Translations under genes and position numbers: made by a program
Notes under the pieces: model-generated
Database searches by the model: none
What the model was told of the DNA's origin: nothing
The model's input: the letters and a program-made list of their open reading frames with translations, nothing else
DNA from: Streptomyces regalis
Lineage (GTDB): Bacteria > Actinomycetota > Actinomycetes > Streptomycetales > Streptomycetaceae
NCBI RefSeq assembly: GCF_001509475.1
Contig: NZ_LLZG01000277.1
Location: 1 to 64,000, forward strand
Length of the DNA: 64,000 bases
Direction of reading: 5' to 3'
Shown here: piece by piece, positions 44,661 through 52,923 of the stretch
Layout of the letters: each line of letters begins with the position of its first letter
Position numbering within the stretch: the first letter of the stretch is position 1

Positions 44661-44898
44661 CGTGCCTTGCCTCCTGACGTGAGCTGCTCGGTCCCCAGGA
44701 GGTACGTAGGGGAGGCGCGAAACAATCACCGGCGCAGGCAAAAAGATGGGGCCCGCTGTGCGTCGTGCGTCACATCGGGGGTCTCGGCCGCAGGTGGCGC
44801 TCGAAGAGGGCCGTCGTGGCGTCCATGGAATCCCGCCACGGAGCGCCCTCGCGGACTGTCCGGGCCCCGCCCCCGCGCCCCACCCGCAAGAGGATTCA

Positions 44899-44928
44899 TT
44901 GTGATGCACGTCACAAGAGGGCTAGGGT
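44899..44928 (+). promoter_or_regulatory. Crp-type palindrome overlapping a promoter
   Basis: TGTGATGCACGTCACA (44900-44915) is a perfect TGTGA-N6-TCACA palindrome, extended by TT/AA at its ends. TTGTGA (44899) and TAGGGT (44923) form a promoter with an 18-bp spacer, so Crp would sit on the -35 element of the SpoIIE-type gene. The rest of the 44661-44996 gap holds no gene I could support. Confidence 0.72.
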
Positions 44929-44996
44929 GATAGCGCCTGGAGAAGCCCACTGGGTCGCGGGTCGATCGGCGGCGTGCGTGCCCGGGTCGGCTTCAG

Positions 44997-47900
44997 GTGA
45001 GGGAAGTGATCCCTTTGACCGTGACCTGGGACGGCATCGGCGGGCTCGTCGATGCGCACGAACGCTTTCTCGCCGGTTCACTGGTCGAGTCGGACGTCCG
45101 GGACTCGGTGCTCGATTCGTGGAAGCGATGCCGCTCCGTCGGGCTCGAGCCGCACCGGCTGGTGGTCCGCTACACCGAGGACGTGGCACTGGACGACCGG
45201 TTGCTGCGCGCTGTCGACCCGGTTCTGAAGGACCTGGCCGCCTCGCTCACCGACGTGGGGATGACCATCGCCCTGTGCGACGGACAGGGGCGGATGGTCC
45301 AGCGGCTCGGCGGTGGCCGACAGCTGTGCGAGCGCCTCGACGAGGTGCGGTTCGCGCCCGGGTTCGACGCCTCGGAAGCCGTCGTGGGCACCAACGGTGT
45401 CGGCACCGCCCTCGCCGAGCGCGGCCCGGTCTATGTCGCCGGCCGGGAGCACTTCGCCGACTGCCTGCAGCCCTTCGCCTGTGCGGGCGCGCCCGTCCGG
45501 GACCCGCTCAGCGGGCGCATCGAGGCCGTCCTCGACCTCACCTGCCTGCGCGACCAGGGTGACCCGGCCATGGTGCGGATGGTCCGCGACGCCGCCCGGG
45601 ACATCGAGGCCCGGCTGCTGGAGCAGGCCTCCCAGCGGGAACGTGCGCTCCTCGCCGCGTACCGGCGGGCCGACGGCCACGCGCGGGGCTGGCCGAAGCA
45701 GCCCGAGGGGCCGGCGTTCGGTCACGCCGTCGACTCCCTCGGCCGGATCGATCTGGCGGTGCTGCGCGAGAGGGCCGAGGAACTCATCGCCTCACCGCGT
45801 CGCCCCTTCGCCGAGGTCACCCTGCCCAGCGGCCGGACCGCCACCCTGTTGCGCCGGCAGGTCAGGGGTGCGGCGGGCGAGGTCGGCGTCGCCGTCGAGG
45901 CCCGCGTCCTCGGGGGCCCGAGGCTGCGTCACGTCCGCCCGGCGCCGTCGGCCCTGCAGGCTCTGGTCGCATCGGACGTGCCGAGCACGCTCGGGTCGGC
46001 CGTGCAGGCCGGGACGGCCGGGCGCGTCGGGCCGCCCACGGCCGGCGAGCCCGCACCGCCCGTGCCGCAATCGGCCACAGCACCGCCTGCCACGACGCGC
46101 ACCGTCGTCCCCGCCCCCGCCGGACTGCCCCCGAGCGCCCCCAACACCGACGGGAGCGGGAGCGGCGTCATGCGCACGGTCGTATCCCCGTCGCAGCCGC
46201 CGCCCATCCGGCCCGCGCCGGACGGTGGGGGCGACAAAGGCGGCGCCGCACCCACCCTCGTACCCGCACCTCAACCCGCCACCACCCAACCCGAGTTCGA
46301 CGGCGACGGCGGCGGTGCCGAAGGGTGGCTGCTCCTCGTCGGTGAGCCCGGGGTCGGCCGGCTGGCGATGCTGGCGCGGCGGCGGCTGGAGCTGCTGCAC
46401 GACGCGAGCGTCCGGATCGGCACCACCCTGGATGTCACCCGCACCGCGGAGGAACTCGCCGAGGTGACCGTCCCCCGGTTCGCCGACTTCGTCGCCGTCG
46501 ATCTGCCCGACTCCGTGCTGCGCGGCGAGGAACCGGAAGCACTGGGCGGGGAGACCGCGCTGCGCCGGGTCGCCATCCGCGCCGCACGCAAGGAGCCCCA
46601 CAATCTGTACGACGTCGGTGACCTGGTCGAATACGTCCCGTCCACGCCGCAGGCCCGCTGTCTGGAAACCCGGCAGTCCGTGCTCGAACCCGTCCTGGCG
46701 GCTGCGGGCGGCTGGATCGCGCAGGACCCGGCGCGGCTGGAACGGGTGCTGGCGGCGGGCATCCACTCCCTGATCACCGTGCCGTTGCGGGCCCGGGGCA
46801 CCACCCTCGGCGTGGTCAGCTTCTACCGCTCGCTGCAGCCCGCCGCCTTCGAGGACGACGACCTGTCCCTGGCGCAGGAGCTGTCCGGCCGCGCGGCGAT
46901 CTGCATCGACAACGCCCGCCGCTACACCCGCGAGCACAACACCGCCCTCACCCTGCAGCGCAGCCTGCTGCCCCGGGGCCGTTCCGAGCAGAGCGCCGTC
47001 GAGGTCGCCTACCGCTACCTGCCGGCGCAGGCCGGTGTCGGCGGCGACTGGTTCGACGTCATCCCGCTGTCCGGCGCCCGCGTCGCGCTGGTCGTCGGCG
47101 ACGTCGTCGGGCACGGTCTGTACGCCGCCGCCACGATGGGCCGCCTGCGCACGGCGGTCCACAACTTCTGCGCACTCGACCTGCCGCCCGACGACCTCCT
47201 CACCCACCTCGACGACCTGGTCGGCCGGCTCGACCGCGGCGAGGGCTGGGCGGCGGAGAACACCCCCGACTCCGGCATCGTCGGCGCCACCTGTCTGTAC
47301 GCCGTCTACGACCCGGTGTCCCGGCGCTGCACCCTCACCCGCGCCGGGCACCCCCAACCCGCGGTCGTCGCCCCCGACGGCACGGTCGAGTTCGTCGACC
47401 TGCCCTCCTGCCCTCCCCTGGGCCTCGGCGGCACGCCCTTCGAGACGATCGAGCTGGAGCTGGCCGAGGGCAGTCAACTCGTGCTCTACACCGACGGTCT
47501 GATCGAGGACCGGCATCGTGACATCGACGCCGGCATGGACCAACTGCGCACCGTCCTGGCCCGCGTCGGCCGCCGGCCGGAGGAGACCTGCGAGGCCGTC
47601 CTCGACGCCCTGCTCCCGGCCCGCCCCAGCGACGACATCGCCCTGCTCGTCGCCCGCACCCACACCCTGGGCGCCGACCGCGTGGCCCAGTGGGACCTGC
47701 CCAGCGACCCGGCGGTCGTCTCCCGTGCGCGGACGGCGGTCACCGACCAGCTCGCCGCCTGGGGCCTCGACGACCTGTCCTTCAGCACCGAGCTGATCGC
47801 CAGCGAACTGGTCACCAACGTCATCCGGCACGCCACCGGACCCGTCCAGCTTCGCCTGCTCCGCGACCGCGCCCTGATCTGCGAGGTCTCCGACGGCAGC

Positions 47901-48044
47901 AGCACCTCACCGCGCCTGCGCCGGGCCCGCAGCACCGACGAGGGCGGCCGCGGTCTGTTCCTCGTCGCCCAGCTCACCGAGCGCTGGGGAACGCGGTACA
48001 CCCCCGACGGCAAGGTCATCTGGACGGAGCAGCCGCTGCCGTGA
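44997..48044 (+). CDS. Multidomain GAF-GAF-SpoIIE phosphatase with RsbW-like kinase domain
   Basis: A 1,015-residue signalling protein. The N-terminus (SWKRCRSVGLEPHRLVVRY, then a GAF domain to about 200) resembles the sensory part of AcoR-type activators. A Pro/Ala-rich linker (about 320-430) leads to a second GAF (465-640), then a SpoIIE PP2C domain with GVGGDWFDVIPLSG, VVGDVVGHG and LVLYTDGLIEDRHRDID, then an HATPase_c domain (890-1,010) with ELIASELVTNVIRHATG. Such proteins control anti-sigma/anti-anti-sigma switches for sporulation or stress. Start GTG at 44997 is uncertain, since other GTGs follow. The end overlaps the convergent hydrolase gene by 29 bp. Confidence 0.9.
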   Translation: MREVIPLTVTWDGIGGLVDAHERFLAGSLVESDVRDSVLDSWKRCRSVGLEPHRLVVRYTEDVALDDRLLRAVDPVLKDLAASLTDVGMTIALCDGQGRMVQRLGGGRQLCERLDEVRFAPGFDASEAVVGTNGVGTALAERGPVYVAGREHFADCLQPFACAGAPVRDPLSGRIEAVLDLTCLRDQGDPAMVRMVRDAARDIEARLLEQASQRERALLAAYRRADGHARGWPKQPEGPAFGHAVDSLGRIDLAVLRERAEELIASPRRPFAEVTLPSGRTATLLRRQVRGAAGEVGVAVEARVLGGPRLRHVRPAPSALQALVASDVPSTLGSAVQAGTAGRVGPPTAGEPAPPVPQSATAPPATTRTVVPAPAGLPPSAPNTDGSGSGVMRTVVSPSQPPPIRPAPDGGGDKGGAAPTLVPAPQPATTQPEFDGDGGGAEGWLLLVGEPGVGRLAMLARRRLELLHDASVRIGTTLDVTRTAEELAEVTVPRFADFVAVDLPDSVLRGEEPEALGGETALRRVAIRAARKEPHNLYDVGDLVEYVPSTPQARCLETRQSVLEPVLAAAGGWIAQDPARLERVLAAGIHSLITVPLRARGTTLGVVSFYRSLQPAAFEDDDLSLAQELSGRAAICIDNARRYTREHNTALTLQRSLLPRGRSEQSAVEVAYRYLPAQAGVGGDWFDVIPLSGARVALVVGDVVGHGLYAAATMGRLRTAVHNFCALDLPPDDLLTHLDDLVGRLDRGEGWAAENTPDSGIVGATCLYAVYDPVSRRCTLTRAGHPQPAVVAPDGTVEFVDLPSCPPLGLGGTPFETIELELAEGSQLVLYTDGLIEDRHRDIDAGMDQLRTVLARVGRRPEETCEAVLDALLPARPSDDIALLVARTHTLGADRVAQWDLPSDPAVVSRARTAVTDQLAAWGLDDLSFSTELIASELVTNVIRHATGPVQLRLLRDRALICEVSDGSSTSPRLRRARSTDEGGRGLFLVAQLTERWGTRYTPDGKVIWTEQPLP

Positions 48045-49524
48045 CCGGCAGTCCCGGTCCGGAGCAGCGCACATCGGCCGCGGGCACCGTCCCGTCGACG
48101 AGATGGGCGGCGACCGCCCTGTCCACGCACGCGTTGCCGCGGCTGGCGAACACGCCGTGCGAGTAGTCGTCGTCGAGGGTGACCAGGCGGGAGCCGGGCA
48201 ACACCTCCCGCAGCCGGCGGGCGCCTTCGATCGGGGTCACCGGGTCGTGCGCGGACGCGACGAGCAGGACGGGCGGAGCGGCCGGGCTGCCCAGCGGGGT
48301 GCGGTGGTCCGGGCGGTGGTGCCAGTACGCGCAGGTCGACGCCTCCAGGCCGGTCAGGACCGGCTGCGGGTCGACCCGTCGTATGCGCCGTATGTCCGCC
48401 ACGACCTCCCGGGGCGTCGGCACCGGACCGTCCGCGCACTTCACGATCCGGTTGGCCGCCTGGTAGTTGCGGGATTCCGGGCTGTCGAAGGCGGAGGCGG
48501 GGCGCAGGCCGTCCGGGCTGCCGTCGGTCAGATAGGCGCGCAGCCCGTCGGCCAGGCCCGCCCAGCGCTCGGTGCGGCCCAGGGCCCGGTAGACGGCGCG
48601 GTCGAACTCCGCCGGGCCGAAGCCGTTCACCGGGTCGGCGGCGAGTCCTCGGCGTACGCGCAGATACGACCGCCGTACGGCATCCGCGCCGACGCCCAGC
48701 CCGAAGCGCTCCGCGTGCGCTGCCGTCCAGGCGAAGAAGGTGTCGCGGGCGCGCAGCATCGCCCGGCTCTGGATCACGTCGAAGTCGTGCCAGTCCCACG
48801 GGCCGACCACACTGTCCAGCACCATGCGGCCGACCCGGTGCGGAAAGCGCGCCACGTAGGCCGCGCCCAGGTAACTGCCGTACGAGACCCCGAGGAAGCT
48901 CGTGCGCGGCTCGCCCAGCGCGGCGCGGATCGCGTCCATGTCGTACGCCGTCTGCTCGGTGGACAGGTACGGCAGCACCTGCGCACCCGCGCCCGTCGCG
49001 CAGTCGTCGGCCATGTGCCGTTGGGACGTGAGGTACGTGCGCTCGGCCCAAGGCGTCGTCGGCACCGGGTCCGCTCCCGGAGCGGTGAACAGGCCGCCCA
49101 TCGCGCCGCAGTCCACCGGCGCGCTGTGGCCGACGCCGCGTGGATCGAAGCCGATGACGTCGTACGAACGCCGCACGCTCGCGGGGAGTTTGGCGCGCTT
49201 GGTCACCGCGTAGGGGAGCCCGGAGCCGCCCGGCCCGCCCGGGTTCACCAGCAGGATGCCGCGCCGTTCGGCCGGCGTGCCGGAGGCGGGGACGCGGGAG
49301 ACGGCGATCTCGATGCGCGGTCCGGACGGGCGTTGCCGGTCCAGCGGGACGGTGAGGCGTCCGCACTCCACGCGGTCCGGTGCGGGCGGCCTCGGTACGG
49401 AGTCCGGGCAGGCGCCGAAGGTGAGGGACGCCGACGACCCCCGGGCGGGGGTGGCCGTGGGGAGCAGGGTGGCCGCGGCCACGAGGGCGCACAGCAGGGC
49501 GGTGGGGCGGGGCAGGACGGACAA
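48016..49524 (-). CDS. Secreted alpha/beta-hydrolase, tripeptidyl aminopeptidase type
   Basis: A 502-residue exported enzyme. A signal peptide (ALLCALVAAATLLPTATPA) precedes the S33-type core: GILLVNPGGPGGSGLPYA (oxyanion), the nucleophile elbow FLGVSYGSYLG, Asp in LVASAHDPVTPIE and His in DYSHGVFASRG. Similar Streptomyces proteins (SlpD/SlpE type) remove tripeptides from extracellular proteins. It is divergent from the metallophore-like operon, and a Zur/Fur-like box lies between them 55-75 bp from its start, so it may be metal regulated. Confidence 0.9.
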   Translation of the reverse strand: MSVLPRPTALLCALVAAATLLPTATPARGSSASLTFGACPDSVPRPPAPDRVECGRLTVPLDRQRPSGPRIEIAVSRVPASGTPAERRGILLVNPGGPGGSGLPYAVTKRAKLPASVRRSYDVIGFDPRGVGHSAPVDCGAMGGLFTAPGADPVPTTPWAERTYLTSQRHMADDCATGAGAQVLPYLSTEQTAYDMDAIRAALGEPRTSFLGVSYGSYLGAAYVARFPHRVGRMVLDSVVGPWDWHDFDVIQSRAMLRARDTFFAWTAAHAERFGLGVGADAVRRSYLRVRRGLAADPVNGFGPAEFDRAVYRALGRTERWAGLADGLRAYLTDGSPDGLRPASAFDSPESRNYQAANRIVKCADGPVPTPREVVADIRRIRRVDPQPVLTGLEASTCAYWHHRPDHRTPLGSPAAPPVLLVASAHDPVTPIEGARRLREVLPGSRLVTLDDDYSHGVFASRGNACVDRAVAAHLVDGTVPAADVRCSGPGLPVTAAAAPSR

Positions 49525-49578
49525 GGTCTTTCCGACTCTCCGAAGGCTGGGTAAGGCGGGTGAGAACGGGGTGGTAAA

Positions 49579-49598
49579 TGAAAATGATTATCGATAAT
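49579..49598. promoter_or_regulatory. Zur/Fur-like box before the ATP-grasp operon
   Basis: TGAAAATGATTATCG (49579-49593) matches 13 of 15 bases of the Streptomyces Zur box as I recall it (TGAAAATGATTTTCA). It overlaps a perfect palindrome ATTATCGATAAT (49587-49598), and GATAAT could be a -10. It is the only such AT-rich site in the region and lies 88-107 bp upstream of the ATP-grasp gene and 55-74 bp upstream of the divergent peptidase gene. Confidence 0.72.
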
Positions 49599-49685
49599 GT
49601 GTGCGCGTCAAGTCCGGCACCCCTCCGACCGAGGGGCGCCCCGGGCTGCCTTGACGTCTGAACTCACGGCACGCAAAGGGGAGTT

Positions 49686-50942
49686 GTGGCTCATCTGCTG
49701 GTGGTAGAGAGCTGGGTCGGGTCGATGAGCAGGCTGCTGCCACGGGCGATCCGGGAGAGCGGACACGAGTTCACCTTCCTCACCCGGGACCTGCATCACT
49801 ACCTGCGCTCGGCGCCCGAGGGGACGGCACACCCGCTGCTCGGCGCCCGCAATGTGCTCACAACCGACACCAACGACGTCGACGCCCTGCTGCCCGAGGC
49901 GGAGCGGCTGCACTCGGTGCTGGGCTTCGACGGCGTGGTCACCTCCTGCGACTACTACCTGCCGACGGTGGCCCGGATCGCCGGCCATCTCGGCCTGCCC
50001 GGCCCCGGCCCCGAGGCGGTGCACAACGCCTGCCGCAAGGACGCCACCCGCCGCATCCTCGCCGACGCGGGCCTGCCCGGACCGCGATTCGCCATCCACG
50101 AGGAGTGGGCCGACCTCGCGCGGGCCGCGAAGGAGATCGGCTACCCGCTGGTCGTCAAGCCGGTCGACCTGTGCGCGGGCATGTACGTGCGGCGCGTCGA
50201 CGACGAGGCCCAACTCGCCGAGGCCTTCCGCGCATTGGCCGACTTCCCGGTCAACGCCCGGGGACAGCGGCGCACCTCCGCCGTGCTCCTCGAGGAACTT
50301 CTCGACGGCCCCGAGGTGAGCGTCGAGACCGTGTCGTACGGGGGTGCGGTGCACCTGATCGGCGTCACCGACAAGAGCATCGGCGGAGCGCCCGCCTTCA
50401 TCGAGACCGGCCACATGTTCCCGGCCGCCCTGCCGCTCGCCGACATCGACGCCGCCGAGCAGACCACGCTCGGCGCGCTCAAGGCGCTCGGGCTGACGGA
50501 CGGGGTCGTGGCGCACACCGAGATCAAGCTGACCTCCGCCGGGCCGCGCGTGGTCGAGGTCAACCCCCGGCCCGCCGGCAACCGCATCACCGAGCTCGTC
50601 CGCCATGTCACCGGCATCGACCTCGCCGCCGCCTGCGTGGACGTCGCCCTCGGCCGCGAACCCGACCTCCGGCGCACGGCCACCGGCCTGCGCAGCGCCG
50701 CCATCGGCTTCCTCGTCCCGGACCGCGCGGGCAGGCTCGAAACGCTCGACGCCGGTCGACTCGCCGACGAACCCAGCGTGTTGGAGGTGCAGCTCGCCGA
50801 GCCCGGCAAGGTCGTGAAGGCGGCGGGCAGCAACAACGAGTACCTGGGCCACGTCATGGCCGGCGACCCGGACGGACCCGGCGCCCGCGACCGCGTGCAG
50901 AACCTGCTGGCCGGGCTGCGCGCGGGACTGGTGATCCGATGA
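49686..50942 (+). CDS. ATP-grasp ligase, first gene of the metallophore-like operon
   Basis: A 418-residue ATP-grasp enzyme from GTG 49686, with GGGGAG just upstream. The ATP-grasp core has YPLVVKPVDLCAGMYV (ATP-binding Lys), LLEELLDGPEVSVETVS and TEIKLTSAGPRVVEVNPR with metal-binding Glu and Asn residues. Such ligases join an amino acid or carboxylate to an amine by an acyl-phosphate. With the PLP enzyme and epimerase downstream it could make an amide or dipeptide backbone. The first of ten genes in one direction, nearly all overlapping by 4 bases. Confidence 0.88.
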   Translation: MAHLLVVESWVGSMSRLLPRAIRESGHEFTFLTRDLHHYLRSAPEGTAHPLLGARNVLTTDTNDVDALLPEAERLHSVLGFDGVVTSCDYYLPTVARIAGHLGLPGPGPEAVHNACRKDATRRILADAGLPGPRFAIHEEWADLARAAKEIGYPLVVKPVDLCAGMYVRRVDDEAQLAEAFRALADFPVNARGQRRTSAVLLEELLDGPEVSVETVSYGGAVHLIGVTDKSIGGAPAFIETGHMFPAALPLADIDAAEQTTLGALKALGLTDGVVAHTEIKLTSAGPRVVEVNPRPAGNRITELVRHVTGIDLAAACVDVALGREPDLRRTATGLRSAAIGFLVPDRAGRLETLDAGRLADEPSVLEVQLAEPGKVVKAAGSNNEYLGHVMAGDPDGPGARDRVQNLLAGLRAGLVIR

Positions 50943-51838
50943 CCGCCGTCAGCGCCTCGCCGACGGCGCGTGGCCGGACGTACGACGATCTCGTCGCCCG
51001 CGCCCTCGAGGGCGCCCTCGGCCCCGACCCCCGCACCCAGCGGATCGCCGTCGCTTTCACCACCCGGCAGGCCGTACGGCACGACGGGCGCGGCACCGGC
51101 TACCGCAACGAGGTGCTCAGCCTGCGCCTCGCCGAGGCCGTCGGCTCGTGCGCCGTCGAACCCGGGGAACTGCCCGACAGCGCGCTCGACGACTGCGTCG
51201 GCGCCGACGTGGCACGGCTGCTGGAGCATCCGCTGGCGGCGGTGCGGGTGGCCGCCCTGGACGCCTATCTGATGCACGTCACCCCGCACACACCGGACCA
51301 CGGGGCGCTGCCCGTCGCGCTGCCCGCCGGGTCGTCGCTGGAGAAGTCGAAGGCCAGGGCGAGGGCCGTGGTCGAGCTGCTGGACCTCCCGGCCGGGGGC
51401 ACGGTGCTGGTGGTCGGTGTCGTCAACTCCCTGCTGGAGGCGCTGCGTTCGCGCCGGATCGGCTATGTGCCGTGCGACCTCAAGGGCGGGGTGACGGAGT
51501 GGAGCGAGCCGGTTGTCGCCGACGCGCTCGCCGCGGCCGGTGGCTGTGACGCGCTGCTGGTGTCCGGGATGACCCTGGGCAACGGCACCTTCGAGCCGCT
51601 GCGCGAGCACGCGCTGCGGCACGGCAAGCAACTGGTGATGTTCGCGCAGACCGGCAGCGCGGTCCTGCCCCGTCTCCTGGGGCACGGCGTGAGCGCGGTG
51701 TGCGCGGAGCCGTACCCCTTCTTCTGGCTCGACGGCGGGCCCGGGGTCGTCCACCGGTACCGGGCTGCCGGGGGCGGGGATCGGCGCGGATCTTCCGAGG
51801 TCGGGCAGCTGCACGGAACCTCCGGAGGTGTGCGATGA
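50939..51838 (+). CDS. DUF364/DUF4213-like Rossmann protein (heavy-metal chelation type)
   Basis: A 299-residue protein coupled to the ATP-grasp gene by ATGA. The N-terminal half (IAVAFTTRQAVRHDGRGTGY) matches DUF4213 and the C-terminal half (TVLVVGVVNSLLEALRSR, CDALLVSGMTLGNGTFEPL, FAQTGSAVLPRLLGHGV) a Rossmann-like DUF364 domain. Pfam labels DUF364 putative heavy-metal chelation, a role based on weak evidence. A possible role is metal handling or use of a nucleotide cofactor in the pathway. The function is not known. Confidence 0.8.
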   Translation: MTAVSASPTARGRTYDDLVARALEGALGPDPRTQRIAVAFTTRQAVRHDGRGTGYRNEVLSLRLAEAVGSCAVEPGELPDSALDDCVGADVARLLEHPLAAVRVAALDAYLMHVTPHTPDHGALPVALPAGSSLEKSKARARAVVELLDLPAGGTVLVVGVVNSLLEALRSRRIGYVPCDLKGGVTEWSEPVVADALAAAGGCDALLVSGMTLGNGTFEPLREHALRHGKQLVMFAQTGSAVLPRLLGHGVSAVCAEPYPFFWLDGGPGVVHRYRAAGGGDRRGSSEVGQLHGTSGGVR

Positions 51839-52923
51839 CCGCCACCGTCGTACGCCCCACCGCACGCCCCGAGTTGCTCGCCCTGCTCGGCCGTACCCCG
51901 GTCGTCCGTGTCACCACCGACCTGCCGCAGGCCCACCCCGGTTTCTGGGCCAAGCTCGAAGGGCTCGCGGCGGGCGGCATGAAGGCGCGGGCCGCCGTGT
52001 CGATGCTGCTCGGCGCGCGCGAGCGCGGCGAACTGCGGCCCGGCGCCCCGGTGGTGGAATCCACCTCCGGCACGCTCGGTATCGGGCTCGCCTTCGCCGG
52101 GCAGGCGCTCGGCCACCCGATCGTGCTGGTCGGCGACAGCGAACTGGAGCCGTCCATGCGGCAGTTGCTGCGGGCTCATGGGGTGAGACTGGAGCTCGTG
52201 GACCGCCCGGCGCCCCAGGGCGGCTGGCAGGCGGCCCGCCTCGGCCGGCTGCGCGAACTGCTCGCCGAACTGCCCGGCGCCTACTGGCCCGACCAGTACA
52301 ACAACCCCGACAACACGGCCGGCTACGCCTCCCTGGCCGCCGAACTCGGCGCCCAGCTCGACCACTTGGACGTCCTGGTGTGCAGCGTCGGCACCGGCGG
52401 GCACAGCGCCGGCATCATCGGCCCGCTGCGCCGGCACTGGCCCGCGCTCCGGCTCATCGGCGTGGACGCCACCGGCTCCACGATCTTCGGCCAGCCCGCC
52501 CGACCCCGCCTGATGCGCGGCCTGGGCAGCAGCATCCACCCGCGCAACGTCGCCTACGACGCCTTCGACGAGGTCCACTGGATCGGCCCCGCCGAGGCCG
52601 TGGACAGCTGCCGACGGCTCGCCCGGGGCAGCTTCGTCAGCGGCGGCTGGAGCACCGGGGCCGTCGCGCGGGTCGCCGCCTGGGCGGCCTGCGTGCACCC
52701 GGGGGCGGTCGTCGCCACCGTGTTCCCCGACGGGCCGCACCGCTACCTCGGCACCGTCTACGACGACGACTTCCTCGCCGCCCACGGCCTCGACCTGGCC
52801 GGTGCCGCCACCCGGCCCGTGGAGATACCGCATCCGTATGCCGCCGAGGCGAGCGGGTGGGTGCGGTGTGCACGGGTCGCGGACCCACTCAAGACGCTCC
52901 ACCCCCTGGAAGGCACTCAGTGA
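51835..52923 (+). CDS. Cysteine-synthase-family PLP enzyme (SbnA-like)
   Basis: A 362-residue fold-type II PLP enzyme coupled by ATGA. The Schiff-base Lys is in EGLAAGGMKARAAVSMLL, the phosphate/substrate loop is VESTSGTLGIGLA, the Gly-rich PLP-phosphate loop is SVGTGGHSAGIIGPL and GSFVSGGWSTGAVARVAAW lies near the C-terminus. It lacks the PGGSIKDR wording of CysK. Relatives such as SbnA replace a Ser-derived leaving group with an amine to make 2,3-diaminopropionate precursors. No SbnB-like dehydrogenase is present, so the product may differ. Confidence 0.86.
   Translation: MTATVVRPTARPELLALLGRTPVVRVTTDLPQAHPGFWAKLEGLAAGGMKARAAVSMLLGARERGELRPGAPVVESTSGTLGIGLAFAGQALGHPIVLVGDSELEPSMRQLLRAHGVRLELVDRPAPQGGWQAARLGRLRELLAELPGAYWPDQYNNPDNTAGYASLAAELGAQLDHLDVLVCSVGTGGHSAGIIGPLRRHWPALRLIGVDATGSTIFGQPARPRLMRGLGSSIHPRNVAYDAFDEVHWIGPAEAVDSCRRLARGSFVSGGWSTGAVARVAAWAACVHPGAVVATVFPDGPHRYLGTVYDDDFLAAHGLDLAGAATRPVEIPHPYAAEASGWVRCARVADPLKTLHPLEGTQ

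Noticed and set aside
49579..49598. Reading the box as a DmdR iron box
   Set aside because: It lacks the TTAGGTTAGG/CCTAACCTAA halves; the TGAAAATGATTATC form fits Zur/Fur better.
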